This document shows positions 9,961 to 19,032 of a stretch of 64,000 nucleotides of DNA, piece by piece. This DNA is from Gemmatimonadota bacterium (GTDB taxonomy: Bacteria; Latescibacterota; UBA2968; GCA-2709665). The stretch's first letter is position 1; each line of letters starts with the position of its first letter. The DNA lies in NCBI GenBank assembly GCA_028877215.1, contig JAPPFJ010000019.1, positions 1-64,000 of the forward strand, read 5' to 3'. Position numbers and translations under genes: made by a program. The notes under the pieces are model-generated. The model did no database searches and was not told the origin of the DNA. It saw nothing but the letters and a program-made list of their open reading frames with translations.

Positions 9961-10644
9961 TTACCGGCGCTCAAGCATGGCACCCGGCGCAGGCGGACCG
10001 GTATTGCGCCTGCGGGGTCTCAGGTTACCTATACAGTGCATCACCTCGCTGCTGATGGAACGATAGGCGGCTCGACGTCTGGCGGGCAATCCGGCTGGAG
10101 ACACGCGAATCGGTTCTCCAAACCGCACGGTCACGCGGTTGAGACCGATCAGGCTCGTCCAGATGTTGACCGTGCCGGAAATATAGACCGGTACCACCGG
10201 AACCCGCGCGCGGTACGCCAGCATACCCACGCCGTCTTTAGGTGGTCTCAGCCGGGACGACTTGTTGCGCGTACCCTCCGGCGAAAGAAACATCGCACCG
10301 CCGGCCTTGAGACGCCCTTCGATGCCGCGCAGCGCGCCCCGATCTCCACGAGACCGGTCTATTGGCAGTGCGTTCAGCTTCCGAATCAGCCAGCCAAGAA
10401 CAGGAACGGGAAATGCTTCCTGCTTGGTAACATACGAAAGTTCCCGGCACGCCGCAACCCCGATGAATACGGGATCCGCATAGGAGGCGTGGTTGCTTGC
10501 AAGGATGACGCCACCCCGTCGCGGCACAAATTGCCGGCCGGCAACGTGAAGCCGAAACAGGCAGCTGCATGCCCCGACGCCGAGCGCCCAGAGAAACCGG
10601 TAAAAAACATTGTCCGGTCGTCCGGTGTAAATGTCTGTCCTCAT
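9961..10644 (-). CDS. plsC: 1-acyl-sn-glycerol-3-phosphate acyltransferase (PlsC family)
   Basis: PlsC-type enzymes acylate lysophosphatidic acid to phosphatidic acid at the inner membrane. The 227-aa product contains the family's catalytic NHxxxxD block (SNHASYADP), the glycerol-phosphate binding region and the PEGTR motif with its conserved Glu and Arg. A hydrophobic N-terminal segment (FYRFLWALGVGACSCLF) would anchor it. The start at 10644 leaves a short gap after cmk; an in-frame start at 10686 would overlap cmk by 23 bp. Substrate (lyso-PA versus other acyl acceptors) cannot be told from sequence. The gene is embedded in the cmk-rpsA block. Confidence 0.88.
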   Translation of the reverse strand: MRTDIYTGRPDNVFYRFLWALGVGACSCLFRLHVAGRQFVPRRGGVILASNHASYADPVFIGVAACRELSYVTKQEAFPVPVLGWLIRKLNALPIDRSRGDRGALRGIEGRLKAGGAMFLSPEGTRNKSSRLRPPKDGVGMLAYRARVPVVPVYISGTVNIWTSLIGLNRVTVRFGEPIRVSPAGLPARRRAAYRSISSEVMHCIGNLRPRRRNTGPPAPGAMLERR

Positions 10645-10663
10645 GGGGTGCAGGTGGTTCTTT

Positions 10664-11344
10664 CTATATGCCGCACTCGCGCGCAAGTACCACCACGCGG
10701 GCGACCTGCGCGTCGATATTCAGGCCTGTGGTATCCACCGTGATTGCATCCGACGCCGGCCAGGACCCCGAACGCCGCTGTGTGGCTTTGTCGCGCGCGT
10801 CCCGATCGCGAATCTGTCCCATCAATTCGTCCAAGTCTGTCCTGACTCCGCAATCGAGCAACTCACGGTGTCGGCGCCGCGCCCGCTCGGCGACGTCGGC
10901 AACAAGGAATACCTTCAGTTCAGCTTCCGGAAACACCGCGGTACCGGTGTCCCGACCCTCCAGTACGATACCGCCCTCGCGTCCAAGCTCCTGCTGGCGC
11001 GCCACGAGAATCTTCCGGACCGCGGCATGCACGGCTACCCGGGAAGCCGCATCGGAGACTTCCGCCGTACGGATCTCTCCCGTCACATCCTCCCCGTTGA
11101 TCAGAACCCGCTGGCCGCCGTCCTCCAGGCGAAATTCGAACTCCAGTTCGGCGGCAGTCCCGGCGGCCGCGGCTTCATCGTCCGGGCTGAGACCCCTGCG
11201 AATCAGGGCCCAACCCAGGGCGCGGTACATCGCGCCGGTATCCAGATAGAGATATCCAAGCCTGCTGGCGACACATCGAGCCGTTGTGCTCTTGCCCGAT
11301 CCTGCGGGACCGTCGATGGCAATTACGATTCCCCTCTTCCCCAT
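10664..11344 (-). CDS. cmk: Cytidylate kinase
   Basis: This enzyme phosphorylates CMP and dCMP for nucleotide and phospholipid-precursor synthesis. The 226-aa product opens with the P-loop DGPAGSGKS (residues 11-19). The CMP-binding region (YLDTGAMYRALGW), the LEGRDTGTAVFPEA segment and the Arg-rich lid (ERARRRHREL) follow, all typical of Cmk. The ATG at 11344 is chosen because GGAGGG lies just upstream and the P-loop then falls at the expected N-terminal position. It lies 22 bp after scpB and is followed closely by plsC. Confidence 0.95.
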   Translation of the reverse strand: MGKRGIVIAIDGPAGSGKSTTARCVASRLGYLYLDTGAMYRALGWALIRRGLSPDDEAAAAGTAAELEFEFRLEDGGQRVLINGEDVTGEIRTAEVSDAASRVAVHAAVRKILVARQQELGREGGIVLEGRDTGTAVFPEAELKVFLVADVAERARRRHRELLDCGVRTDLDELMGQIRDRDARDKATQRRSGSWPASDAITVDTTGLNIDAQVARVVVLARECGI

Positions 11345-11366
11345 CGCGACCCTCCGCCCCCGGTTG

Positions 11367-12116
11367 TTACGGATTCGGGTCCCCTCCATCGGTATCGACG
11401 CCGCCCGCTCCCGATAACCCGCCTCGCCCGTCGGCGCCGGTCAACGTCCCGGAAGCGTTTCCGGAGCCTTCGCCGGTATTGACCGCCGAGGCTTCCGGTC
11501 GGCCCATCGCCTGTAACGGCTCGCCCTGTGATGATACCGCAGCTGCCTTGTCGTCCAACAATTCATCCAATTCCCTGACCTTTGGCAGATCCGACAACGT
11601 CTTCAGACCGAAGTGCTTCAGGAAGTCCCGGGTCGTTCCATAGAGCAGCGGCCGTCCAGGCGCATCGGATCGGCCGGCGATGCGGATCAAACCCTTCTCG
11701 AGCAGATGACGCACAACCCCGTCGACCGACACCCCGCGAATGTGCTCCACCTCGGCCTTCATGACCGGCTGCTTGAACACGACGATGGCGAGTGTTTCCA
11801 GGGCGGCTGACGAAAGGCGGACAGGCGCCTTGTCTTTCAGGAGCCGCCGGACCCATATGCCGTATTCCGAATGCACCATGAACAGGAATCCGCCGGCAAT
11901 TTCCGAGATCTTGAAGCTGCGCCCGGTCCGGCCGTACTGTGTATTCAGGTCCTCCACGTACGCACGCACATCTCCAGCCCGCACCCCATCGAGCAACGAG
12001 GCGATCTGGCTGGCGCCGAGCGGTCTGTCAGACGCCATCAACAGGGCTTCCACAATGCCCTGATTGCGCGCGTCTTCATCCGACGCGACAGAGTCTATGT
12101 CATACGACTCGCCCAT
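11367..12116 (-). CDS. scpB: Segregation and condensation protein B
   Basis: ScpB forms the kleisin-accessory part of the SMC-ScpAB complex that condenses and segregates the chromosome. The 249-aa product has two winged-helix domains: an N-terminal one around IVEALLMASDRPLGASQI and a second around LETLAIVVFKQPVMKAEVEHIRG. The last 50 residues are a Gly/Ser/Ala-rich tail without visible structure. The start is taken as ATG at 12116; a TTG at 12143 would add nine residues. It follows scpA with 62 bp between. The smc gene is not in the window. Confidence 0.93.
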   Translation of the reverse strand: MGESYDIDSVASDEDARNQGIVEALLMASDRPLGASQIASLLDGVRAGDVRAYVEDLNTQYGRTGRSFKISEIAGGFLFMVHSEYGIWVRRLLKDKAPVRLSSAALETLAIVVFKQPVMKAEVEHIRGVSVDGVVRHLLEKGLIRIAGRSDAPGRPLLYGTTRDFLKHFGLKTLSDLPKVRELDELLDDKAAAVSSQGEPLQAMGRPEASAVNTGEGSGNASGTLTGADGRGGLSGAGGVDTDGGDPNP

Positions 12117-12178
12117 TACGTTCCCATTAGACCGAGTATCCAACGGACTGTAAAATGCCGCTGATGACGGTTACGCCG

Positions 12179-12982
12179 TTAACGATCAGGCGCGGATTCG
12201 GATCCGGGTTCTGTCTGATCCTCGTCTCGCCTGTAAACCCAGATTTCACCTTCCGAACCGCTCTGTCTAGCAAGGGCTCTCCCGGTCTTGATCAACTCGA
12301 GCAGGGCGATGAACGTGACGATGAGAACAATTCTCGGAAGTCCCGAAACCAGGTCCGAAAACTGAACCCGATGCCGTTCCTCCAGCATGCTACGGACGAC
12401 CTCCATCCGTTCCTCGGTCGTGACTTCCAGTTGATGTATTTCGTGGTAGTCCGCCTTCGGAGCAGCCATGAGTGCCGTTTGGAACGCGGCCATCAGATCG
12501 AAGAGACTTACGGAACCATAGACTGCGAGCGGATCCTGCTCGGGCTCGTCGATTGCTCCTGCATCCAGCGCGGCGCCCCGATAAAAACTGTCCCGATGCG
12601 AATCCTGTTTGTCTTCGAGCCAGTTGGCCACTTCCTTGAATTGCTGGTACTCCAGCAAGCGTCTTACAAGTGCTTCTCTCGGATCTTCTTCGTCTTCATC
12701 CGCATCGGGGTCCGCCGGCAGCAGCATACGTGACTTGATTTTCATCAGCGTGGCCGCCATCACCAGGAAATCCCCGGCAGGTTCCAGATTGAGCGTCTGC
12801 ATCATCTCGACGAACTCCAGAAACTGCCGCGTGACGTCGGCGATGGGGATATCGTAGATGTCGATCTCGTCCCTGCGAATCAGAAAGAGCAGCAGATCCA
12901 GCGGCCCCTCGAAAACGTCCAGCTTCACCCCGTAGATATCGCCTCCGGCGTTTCCCTGGACTGCCGGCGCTTCGGCATTCAT
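12179..12982 (-). CDS. scpA: Segregation and condensation protein A (kleisin)
   Basis: ScpA bridges the SMC heads and binds ScpB. The 267-aa product has the N-terminal SMC-neck binding region with VFEGPLDLLLFLIRRDEID, an acidic central linker (DADEDEEDP), and a C-terminal winged-helix region. The start at 12982 has GGGAG about 11 nt upstream and leaves 35 bp after the HNH gene stop; a start at 13045 would overlap that gene. Length and motif order are normal for bacterial ScpA. Confidence 0.93.
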   Translation of the reverse strand: MNAEAPAVQGNAGGDIYGVKLDVFEGPLDLLLFLIRRDEIDIYDIPIADVTRQFLEFVEMMQTLNLEPAGDFLVMAATLMKIKSRMLLPADPDADEDEEDPREALVRRLLEYQQFKEVANWLEDKQDSHRDSFYRGAALDAGAIDEPEQDPLAVYGSVSLFDLMAAFQTALMAAPKADYHEIHQLEVTTEERMEVVRSMLEERHRVQFSDLVSGLPRIVLIVTFIALLELIKTGRALARQSGSEGEIWVYRRDEDQTEPGSESAPDR

Positions 12983-13017
12983 TCGAGCGATCTCCCTTGA
13001 CTTCCGGACGCCGTTGT

Positions 13018-13527
13018 TCAATCCATGAAGAGATACGGCCGCCAACGACGGTCCGGCACGCCGATCAGCTGGCTGATGGAGGTGACGGTAGTGGGCCTGC
13101 GGGGATTGCGCAACAGGTTGATTCCCGCCTGTTCTGGCGTTTGATTGCCCTTGAGATTGTTACATGGCAGACAGGCACACACCAGATTCTCCCAGGTATC
13201 CCGTCCGTTTCCGGTCCGGGGAACCACGTGATCGACCGTCATCGGTCCCTTCCTGGTACCGCAGTACTGGCAGCGGTGTCCATCCCGTTTCAGGACGTTC
13301 TTCTTGGAAAGTGCGAGCTGTCGGGGCGCCACACGCACGTAAATGCCCAGACGGACCACGCTGGGGACCGGAAACCGGTCTGAAACCGTGCGGACATACA
13401 GATCCAGCGCTTCGATGACTTCGGCCCTTCCGCGAAACACGAGAACGATAGCCCGACGCACGCTACACACCTGGATGGGTTCGTAACTCTGATTCAGGAC
13501 CAGAACCGGCCGATTCAGCAATGGCAT
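13018..13527 (-). CDS. HNH endonuclease family protein
   Basis: The 169-aa product has a zinc-ribbon HNH fold: C86-x2-C89 (CQYC), the DH pair at 99-100 (TVDHVVPRT), Asn in the WENLV helix, and C119/C122 in CLPCNNLKG. Proteins of this size and sequence occur widely in bacteria as stand-alone HNH proteins near housekeeping genes, and their DNA substrate is usually unknown. The ribosome site AGAGGGG lies 7 nt before the ATG at 13527. It is the first gene after the promoter at 13643-13671, so it leads the scpA-scpB-cmk-plsC-rpsA transcript. It shows no intron or intein context. Confidence 0.85.
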   Translation of the reverse strand: MPLLNRPVLVLNQSYEPIQVCSVRRAIVLVFRGRAEVIEALDLYVRTVSDRFPVPSVVRLGIYVRVAPRQLALSKKNVLKRDGHRCQYCGTRKGPMTVDHVVPRTGNGRDTWENLVCACLPCNNLKGNQTPEQAGINLLRNPRRPTTVTSISQLIGVPDRRWRPYLFMD

Positions 13528-13642
13528 ACATCCCCTCTTGCAACAACTACGGGAGAGACAGTATGAACGTCGTCAGCAGATGCGTCTGCAGCCGGGTTGA
13601 ATCAGCGCCCGCGATGCGCTACGGATTTGACTTAACAGGAAA

Positions 13643-13671
13643 AAAATAAAGCCTTTACGAGACGATGTCAA
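13643..13671 (-). promoter_or_regulatory. Sigma-70-type promoter for the HNH-scpA-scpB-cmk-plsC-rpsA block
   Basis: On the minus strand TTGACA (13666-13671) and TATTTT (13643-13648) are separated by exactly 17 bp. Transcription would start near 13636, about 110 bp before the HNH start codon. No other gene on this strand follows before HNH. Confidence 0.7.
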
Positions 13672-13801
13672 GCGCTTACCCTGCGCAAGGCGCCATATCC
13701 CAATCAGTGTTTCCGACCGGAATTTGCACGTGGCTGGCCGTACCGGAAATCCTGTGTTTTCGGGCTGCATTCGGCGACGGAACGGAAGACTATATTGGCA
13801 G

Positions 13802-14188
13802 CTATCCATCTTCGACGAGTGCGCCGTACGCCTGCGGGCTGAGAAGAGATGCGAGTTCTTCGCTGCAGGTCATCCGAACCACAACCATCCAGCCATCGCC
13901 GTACGGATCTGAGTTGATGGGAGACGCGTCCTCGCCAAGTTCATCGTTAACCTGGAGAACGACGCCGGACACGGGCGCGTAAAGGTCTTCCACCGTCTTC
14001 ACCGCCTCGATCGTTCCAAAGGGCTGCCCCTGCTCGATCTCGGCACCCGGTTCCGGTAATTCGGCGAAGACGATGTCGCCCAGTTCGCCCTGCGCATAGT
14101 CTGTGATGCCTATCGTGCCCTGTTCGCCCTCGACGCGAATCCACTCATGCTCTGACGTATAAAGAAGGCCGTCCGGAATTTCCGACAT
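13802..14188 (-). CDS. gcvH: Glycine cleavage system H protein
   Basis: GcvH carries the lipoyl arm that shuttles the aminomethyl group between the P, T and L proteins. The 128-aa product has the family motif around the lipoylated lysine, FGTIEAVKTVEDLYAP, with K64. The start at 14188 gives the standard MSEIPDGLLYTSEHEW N-terminus; upstream open frame to 14380 has no family similarity. No gcvP or gcvT is nearby, so it is either a dispersed glycine-cleavage component or serves lipoate transfer. It lies about 290 bp downstream of accC on the same strand. Confidence 0.95.
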   Translation of the reverse strand: MSEIPDGLLYTSEHEWIRVEGEQGTIGITDYAQGELGDIVFAELPEPGAEIEQGQPFGTIEAVKTVEDLYAPVSGVVLQVNDELGEDASPINSDPYGDGWMVVVRMTCSEELASLLSPQAYGALVEDG

Positions 14189-14297
14189 GATTGATGGCTC
14201 CAAGATGAGGGTGGTGTTTCCAGACCGGGGCCGCCAGCCGTCCGTTTGACGGATGCCTGACGTCTCTCCGGTCTTGCCGACGTTCAACCCTAATCCG

Positions 14298-14350
14298 AAA
14301 AAAACAGCAACGCGGCGACGCGATAAAACCCTCCGAAACGGGGCGTTATC
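14298..14350 (-). terminator. Possible terminator between accC and gcvH
   Basis: On the minus strand an imperfect CGATAA...TTATCG stem-loop and a short CGCG-TCGC-CGCG hairpin are followed within a few bases by seven Ts (14298-14304). It lies about 130 bp past the accC stop. The hairpins are weak, so the call is tentative. Confidence 0.35.
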
Positions 14351-14478
14351 GACGTATAGAAGGACATTTTTTCCCTTCACGTCCAGTGACCTGGTGTATC
14401 CTGGTAATCCGCCGTCTAATCGCCTTTATTTGCAATCACATACTCGAATTAACGTCCCCGAAGACTTACGAATCAAGG

Positions 14479-15837
14479 TTAACCTCCGTATCCCAATCTG
14501 GTTACGAAATCCGTGTCGATCCGACCCTGGCGGAAGTCGGAGTGCCCCATCGCGCTGATATGAAACGGGATGGTTGTTGGAATTCCCTCGATGACGAACT
14601 CGTCGAGGGCACGGACCATACGCGCGGTCGCTTCCTCCCGCGTGTCGCCATACGCCAGCAACTTTGCAAGGAGTGAATCGTAATGAGAAGGGACCCGATA
14701 GCCGGCATATGCGTGTGAATCGACCCGTATACCCGGTCCCCCCGGCGCATGGAACGTGCTGATTTCTCCCGCGGAAGGACGGAAGTTGTGATCCGGATCT
14801 TCCGCGTTGATGCGGCATTCAATGGCGTGCCCCTTCGGCTGTACGTCTGCCTGGGCGAAGGGGAGCGGCTCACCGGCGGCCACGCGGACCTGCGTCTTGA
14901 CCAGATCGAATCCGGTTACCAGCTCGGTGACCGGGTGCTCGACCTGAATGCGGGTGTTCATTTCAAGAAAATAGAAGCGTCCGGATGCATCCAGCAGAAA
15001 CTCCACGGTTCCTGCGCCCGTGTAACTCACCGCCATGGCCCCGGCAACGGCTTCACTGCCCATCCGCCGGCGCAGGTCCTCGTCGACCACTGGCGAAGGC
15101 GACTCCTCGATCAACTTCTGATGGCGTCTCTGGATGGAACACTCGCGCTCACCCAGATGTACGATGTTGCCGGCCTGGTCGCCCATGACCTGGATTTCCA
15201 CGTGCCGCGGCGCCACGACTTCCTTTTCCAGATAGAGCGTTCCCGACGTGAACGCCGCGGACGCCTCGGCCTGCGCCGCATTCCACGCGCGCTCGAGGCC
15301 CTCCGCCGAGTCGACGGTGCGCATGCCTCTGCCGCCGCCGCCTGCGACGGCCTTAAGGCGGATCGGGTAACCGATCTCTTCGGCCGCATCCTGCGCCTCT
15401 TCAAGTGCGTTCAGTACACCCGTGCCCGGCGCTACAGGAACGTCCGCGGCAAGCATCGTTTCCCGCGCAACGGCCTTGTCGCCCATCCTTCGAATGGCAT
15501 CCGGAGACGGTCCGATGAATACGATCCCGCACGAAGCGCACATCTCCGCGAAATCCGCGTTTTCGGCCAGCGGCCCGTAACCCGGGTGAATCGCATCGGC
15601 GTTGGTTACTTCCGCGGCGCTCAGAATGCGAGGGATGTTCCGATAGCTCTGGTCTCCGGGAGGAGGCCCGATGCAGACATCCTCGTCGGCGACGCCAACG
15701 TGCAGCGAATTGCTGTCGGCTTCGGAGTGTATTGCGATCGTCCGGATGCCGAGTTCCTTGCATGCCCGGATCACACGCACGGCGATTTCGCCCCGGTCCG
15801 CTACAAGGATTTTATCGAATAAGGGAGTGGATGACAC
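14479..15837 (-). CDS. accC: Biotin carboxylase subunit of acetyl-CoA carboxylase
   Basis: AccC carboxylates the biotin on AccB, the first half-reaction of malonyl-CoA synthesis. The 452-aa product has all main ATP-grasp blocks: the glycine-rich loop (AGGGGRGMR), [12 protein letters not shown], and the catalytic [14 protein letters not shown]. Two usually strict motifs differ. The N-terminal motif reads VADRGEIA instead of xANRGEIA, and the biotin-carboxylase block reads [10 protein letters not shown] instead of HPGYGFLSEN. The start codon is GTG at 15837. It follows accB by 41 bp, the normal accB-accC order. The paired AccB and the intact active-site residues argue for a functional enzyme despite the substitutions. 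Confidence 0.93.
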   Translation of the reverse strand: MSSTPLFDKILVADRGEIAVRVIRACKELGIRTIAIHSEADSNSLHVGVADEDVCIGPPPGDQSYRNIPRILSAAEVTNADAIHPGYGPLAENADFAEMCASCGIVFIGPSPDAIRRMGDKAVARETMLAADVPVAPGTGVLNALEEAQDAAEEIGYPIRLKAVAGGGGRGMRTVDSAEGLERAWNAAQAEASAAFTSGTLYLEKEVVAPRHVEIQVMGDQAGNIVHLGERECSIQRRHQKLIEESPSPVVDEDLRRRMGSEAVAGAMAVSYTGAGTVEFLLDASGRFYFLEMNTRIQVEHPVTELVTGFDLVKTQVRVAAGEPLPFAQADVQPKGHAIECRINAEDPDHNFRPSAGEISTFHAPGGPGIRVDSHAYAGYRVPSHYDSLLAKLLAYGDTREEATARMVRALDEFVIEGIPTTIPFHISAMGHSDFRQGRIDTDFVTRLGYGG

Positions 15838-15878
15838 GACAGATCTGGTGGGACGGCGGCTTGGGCCGCCGCATCGTT

Positions 15879-16346
15879 TTACAGCGGTTCGATGAGGAAA
15901 AGAGGCGTATTATACTCGACCGGATTGCCATTCTCGACGAGGACACGAACCACCCGGCCCTTTGTATCCGCTTCAATCTCATTCATTATCTTCATGGCTT
16001 CGATGATGCACAGGGTCTGCCCGACCGACACCACGTCGCCCTCCTCCACGAAGGCCGGCGAATCCGGATTCGGCGCACGATAGAACATGCCGACCATCGG
16101 AGAACTGATACTGTGCAGGCCTTCGGTATCGTCCGGTTCTGCGGGAGCGGGCGTATCGTCTGAATCGGCCGCCTGCGGTGCGACCTGGGCAACCGGCTGG
16201 ACGGCGGCCGCGTTGATTCCCGCGGCGACGCGAATTCTCTTATACCCCAGAACGCCACGTTCTATTTCAATTTCCCGGACCTGGTCTTCGCCAACCAGTT
16301 CGATCAACCGCTGCAGGGTCTCCGTCATGGCTTTGGAGAGTTTCAC
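15879..16346 (-). CDS. accB: Biotin carboxyl carrier protein of acetyl-CoA carboxylase
   Basis: The 155-aa product has an N-terminal helical segment that binds AccC, a Pro/Ala-rich linker (about residues 45-75) and a biotinyl domain. The biotinylated lysine is K119 in [10 protein letters not shown]. The start is GTG at 16346 with AAGGAG 6 nt upstream. accC follows 41 bp downstream. Biotin supply fits with bioB at 19033. Confidence 0.96.
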   Translation of the reverse strand: MKLSKAMTETLQRLIELVGEDQVREIEIERGVLGYKRIRVAAGINAAAVQPVAQVAPQAADSDDTPAPAEPDDTEGLHSISSPMVGMFYRAPNPDSPAFVEEGDVVSVGQTLCIIEAMKIMNEIEADTKGRVVRVLVENGNPVEYNTPLFLIEPL

Positions 16347-16438
16347 GCGCGCTCCTTACTAGTGGACGACGGCCGGTAACAGGGTAACGGGTCGAGTTGG
16401 CCGCAATGCTACCGAAATCAACCTCCGGTGCACTCCGA

Positions 16439-16996
16439 TCAGATTCGTTCCACGTACGACTCCGTTCGGGTATCTATCTTCAAAACGTCGCCCCGTTCAA
16501 CGAACAGGGGCACCTGTACGGAAGCTCCCGTTTCCAGCACGGCCGGCTTGCTGCCACCGCTGGCGGTATCTCCCCGCAGCCCGGGGTCGGTTTCCGTAAC
16601 CTCCAGCTCGACGAATATCGGCAACGCGACGCTCACGGCGTTTTGCTCCGCGACCAGAATTTCCAGTATCTCATTTTCTTTCAGATATTTAACCGCGTCT
16701 CCCATAACCTCCGGAGGCAGTTCGAACTGATCGTACGTTTCATTGTCCATAAAACAGAACAGATCGCCGGATTTGTAGAGATATTGCATCTTGCGCCGTT
16801 CGAGCCGAACATCGTCCACCTTGTCTCCTGAACGAAACGTCCGGTCGATCATTGCGCCCGTCTTCACGTTCTTGAGACGGGTACGCACAACGGCTGCGCC
16901 CTTGCCCGGCTTAAAGTGCTCGAATTCGACCATATAATAAAGGTCGCCGTCCAGACGCAGGACCATTCCATTTCTGAATTCGGACGTTGAAACCAT
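16439..16996 (-). CDS. efp: Translation elongation factor P
   Basis: EF-P rescues ribosomes stalled at polyproline. The 185-aa product has the three-domain EF-P length and the conserved tip loop HFKPGKGAA, where K32 is the position modified in many bacteria. The modifying enzymes (EpmA/B, EarP or YmfI type) are not in the window, so the modification route is unknown. The C-terminal domain carries the usual LKIDTRTESYVER ending. It is about 90 bp upstream of accB on the same strand, a common neighbourhood. Confidence 0.96.
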   Translation of the reverse strand: MVSTSEFRNGMVLRLDGDLYYMVEFEHFKPGKGAAVVRTRLKNVKTGAMIDRTFRSGDKVDDVRLERRKMQYLYKSGDLFCFMDNETYDQFELPPEVMGDAVKYLKENEILEILVAEQNAVSVALPIFVELEVTETDPGLRGDTASGGSKPAVLETGASVQVPLFVERGDVLKIDTRTESYVERI

Positions 16997-17005
16997 CGTT
17001 CGGCA

Positions 17006-17752
17006 TTACCCTCCCATGCACGCGCCATCCATCTTCCTAAGTTCCTTCAGTCTTTTTCTAAGACGCTTATTGTCCGGTTCGCGCTGACAAACTTGCGCCA
17101 GGACGGCCACGGCCTCCTCGATCAACCCCTGCACTACGTACAACTCGGCCAGGGTGGAGGTTGCAATCGGCGCGATTTCAGAGTCGGCAACCACGGGCCG
17201 GTTCTCATCGTGGCCACGATCGTCCAGAAGGTCCCGCAGCAGAAAGGAAAAATCCTCACGTTCCGCCCAGGACCGGTCTTCCTCGACCGCTGCATCCGAC
17301 GCCACGGGCTCCGTCTCATCGCCGGGCCGGAATCCTGAGGCTGGGCCGGCTTCCGCCTGCGCATCAGCATCCATCTCGGCAACCAGCAGCCGACTCAACG
17401 GATCGACCGCCAGGGCGCACCTGAAATAATGCCGCGCCTTTTCGTTGGAACCCAACTTTCTTTCGATCCTGCCGAGCAGCCAGCTGGCTGAAGGATTGTC
17501 GTGATCCAGCGCGAGTGTATCGTGTAGCTCCCGGCGGGCGTCTTCCAACCGTCCGGCCGCCATGTGGCACCGGCCCATGACAAGATGGCCGGTCGGGTAA
17601 AACGGGCGATACCTCAGCCCCTCTCTGCAGATCTCCACCGCGCGGTCAACGTTACCCCGGCGCAGCAGCTCATCGGCGAGGCGCGCAAACAGGATCGAAG
17701 CCGAATTCCTTCTGCATATACTTTCAAGCTCTGCAAGGGATGCGGCCGGCAT
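17006..17752 (-). CDS. TPR-repeat protein of unknown role
   Basis: The 248-aa product is predicted to be soluble, with no signal peptide from the chosen start at 17752 (ATG after GGTGAGAAG). About three TPR-like units lie at residues 15-130. An acidic linker of about 60 residues follows, then one further TPR at 205-240 and a basic Lys/Arg-rich end. It ends 9 bp before the efp start and so is probably cotranscribed with efp-accB-accC. TPR units usually mediate protein contacts; no partner can be named. Confidence 0.7.
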   Translation of the reverse strand: MPAASLAELESICRRNSASILFARLADELLRRGNVDRAVEICREGLRYRPFYPTGHLVMGRCHMAAGRLEDARRELHDTLALDHDNPSASWLLGRIERKLGSNEKARHYFRCALAVDPLSRLLVAEMDADAQAEAGPASGFRPGDETEPVASDAAVEEDRSWAEREDFSFLLRDLLDDRGHDENRPVVADSEIAPIATSTLAELYVVQGLIEEAVAVLAQVCQREPDNKRLRKRLKELRKMDGACMGG

Positions 17753-17818
17753 CTTCTCACCACCCCGTTCAGTGTCCCGTCCCTGAAACAGATGACCGTT
17801 CATCCGGTCTTGCCGTGC

Positions 17819-17866
17819 AGCTTGCGCTGCCCGTGCTGAGCCAGTCGAAGCAGGCTTGTCGAGGCG
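17819..17866. repeat. Intergenic modular repeat, copy 2
   Basis: Shares GCTTGCG, GTGCTGAGC and GTCGAAGCA-GCTTGTC modules with 7649-7768, in the same order but shorter. Confidence 0.5.
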
Positions 17867-18234
17867 CCTTCACTCACCGACGTAACCGTCGCTGGGCCCA
17901 TTCCGGCGCTGCCTCGTCTCGGCGCCGATGTTAACCGCCGGGTCTCTTGTTTCAAACTGACGGCTGATTCCTGTTTTTCCTGCTTCGGTACGGCCGTATT
18001 ATGGCAATCCATTTCACGAACCGGACATCAAACCGGGGGAAAGTATATGAAAAAGACCAATGCTTGTCAAGGCCGCCACAAAGAGGCCGTTCGCCGGGTT
18101 CCACGCCGAGTGGCTGGATGAAATCGGACACGCCCGCAAGTGGCGGCGGCGGCGGCGCAGGAATAGAGGAGAACCAGTGGCGTACCGTGTTGGTTTCAGG
18201 CCTGAAGCCGGGGCGTATTTTACCGGGATTTGCC

Positions 18235-18263
18235 TTGTGCGAACATGGGCGATGTGCTATATT
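18235..18263 (+). promoter_or_regulatory. Candidate promoter before the chromate transporter gene
   Basis: TTGTGC (18235-18240) and TATATT (18258-18263) are separated by 17 bp. The predicted transcript would run through the 118-bp repeat before reaching the start at 18469. Confidence 0.45.
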
Positions 18264-18308
18264 CAAAGCCGTTTAGCAGTCCGTTGATAGAGTCGCTCTG
18301 CAGGCGAG

Positions 18309-18426
18309 GCCGAAGACAAGGCGCGCGACCGAGTCCCATCCTGCGATTCGGCGAGGGAGCGCAACGCAGGTTTTCGACCGCAAGGGCCGGACGCAGCCCG
18401 GATGGGCTCTTTCAACGGGCTGTTAT
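18309..18426. repeat. Dispersed 118-bp intergenic repeat, copy 2
   Basis: Ungapped counterpart of 67-184, in the same orientation, ending 42 bp before a plus-strand start codon. The GCCC-GGAT-GGGC hairpin is kept, but the T-run is interrupted (CTCTTT). Confidence 0.7.
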
Positions 18427-18468
18427 GACGCAATTTCGCACCAGTCCTGTCCGCTCGTGGAGGCGGTA

Positions 18469-18990
18469 ATGGAACTCATCAAGCTGTTTGTGTCATTCAC
18501 GAAAATTGGCATCTTCGCTTACGGCGGCGGTCCGTCCATGATTCCGCTGGTCCAGGAGGAAGTCGTCGACGTACACGGCTGGATGACCATTGAAGAATTC
18601 ACCGACGCACTCGCCATGGGCTACGCCCTGCCAGGTCCTATCGCCACGAAAATGGCCGCCTACATCGGTTATCAGGTCGCACAGACCCCTGGCCTGATCG
18701 TCGCCCTTCTGGGCACGGTCTTTCCGTCTCTCCTTCTGATGATGATCCTGGGACTGTTCTTCATGGCGTATAAAGGCGCGCCGGCAGTCCAGGCAATGCT
18801 GAAGGCGGTCCGGCCGGCGGTTGTCGGTCTGCTTCTGGTGGTGGTCTGGCAGATGGCGCCCAAGTCGGTGACCTCATGGCACACGGGTCTGATCGCGCTG
18901 GCAGCCTTTGCCGCCATCCATTTTCTGAACCTTCATCCGGCCATTGCTATCGTCAGCACGGCAGTGCTGGGTCTGGTCGTCTACCGCTAG
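18469..18990 (+). CDS. Single-domain chromate transporter (CHR family)
   Basis: The 173-aa product is a half-length CHR-family membrane protein. The family signature is present near the N-terminus (FTKIGIFAYGGGPSMIPL), followed by the ALPGPIATKMAAYIGY motif. About five hydrophobic segments follow. Full-length ChrA has two such halves; short CHR proteins normally work as pairs of genes, but no second half is adjacent here. The ATG at 18469 has GGAGG upstream. Substrate assignment to chromate rests on the family only. bioB follows 42 bp downstream and may be cotranscribed. Confidence 0.82.
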   Translation: MELIKLFVSFTKIGIFAYGGGPSMIPLVQEEVVDVHGWMTIEEFTDALAMGYALPGPIATKMAAYIGYQVAQTPGLIVALLGTVFPSLLLMMILGLFFMAYKGAPAVQAMLKAVRPAVVGLLLVVVWQMAPKSVTSWHTGLIALAAFAAIHFLNLHPAIAIVSTAVLGLVVYR

Positions 18991-19032
18991 TTCGGCGGTT
19001 CCGGCATCACGCTCCCGGGGGCTCATATTCAA

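Larger units (their letters stand above)
17753..18468. other. 716-bp region without a convincing gene
   Basis: The stretch separates the minus-strand efp/acc block from the plus-strand chromate transporter-bioB pair. It holds a modular repeat (17819-17866), a candidate plus-strand promoter (18235-18263) and the second dispersed 118-bp repeat (18309-18426). Two tiny plus-strand frames with fair ribosome sites occur, ATG at 18047 (24 codons) and GTG at 18178 (36 codons). Neither has recognisable sequence, so they are not called as genes. Confidence 0.5.

Noticed and set aside
14749..15822. Plus-strand open frame of 357 codons
   Set aside because: Antisense to accC, which is well supported.
18047..18285. 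Two tiny plus-strand frames with fair ribosome sites
   Set aside because: At 24 and 36 codons they have no recognisable sequence and lie in a repeat-containing gap.
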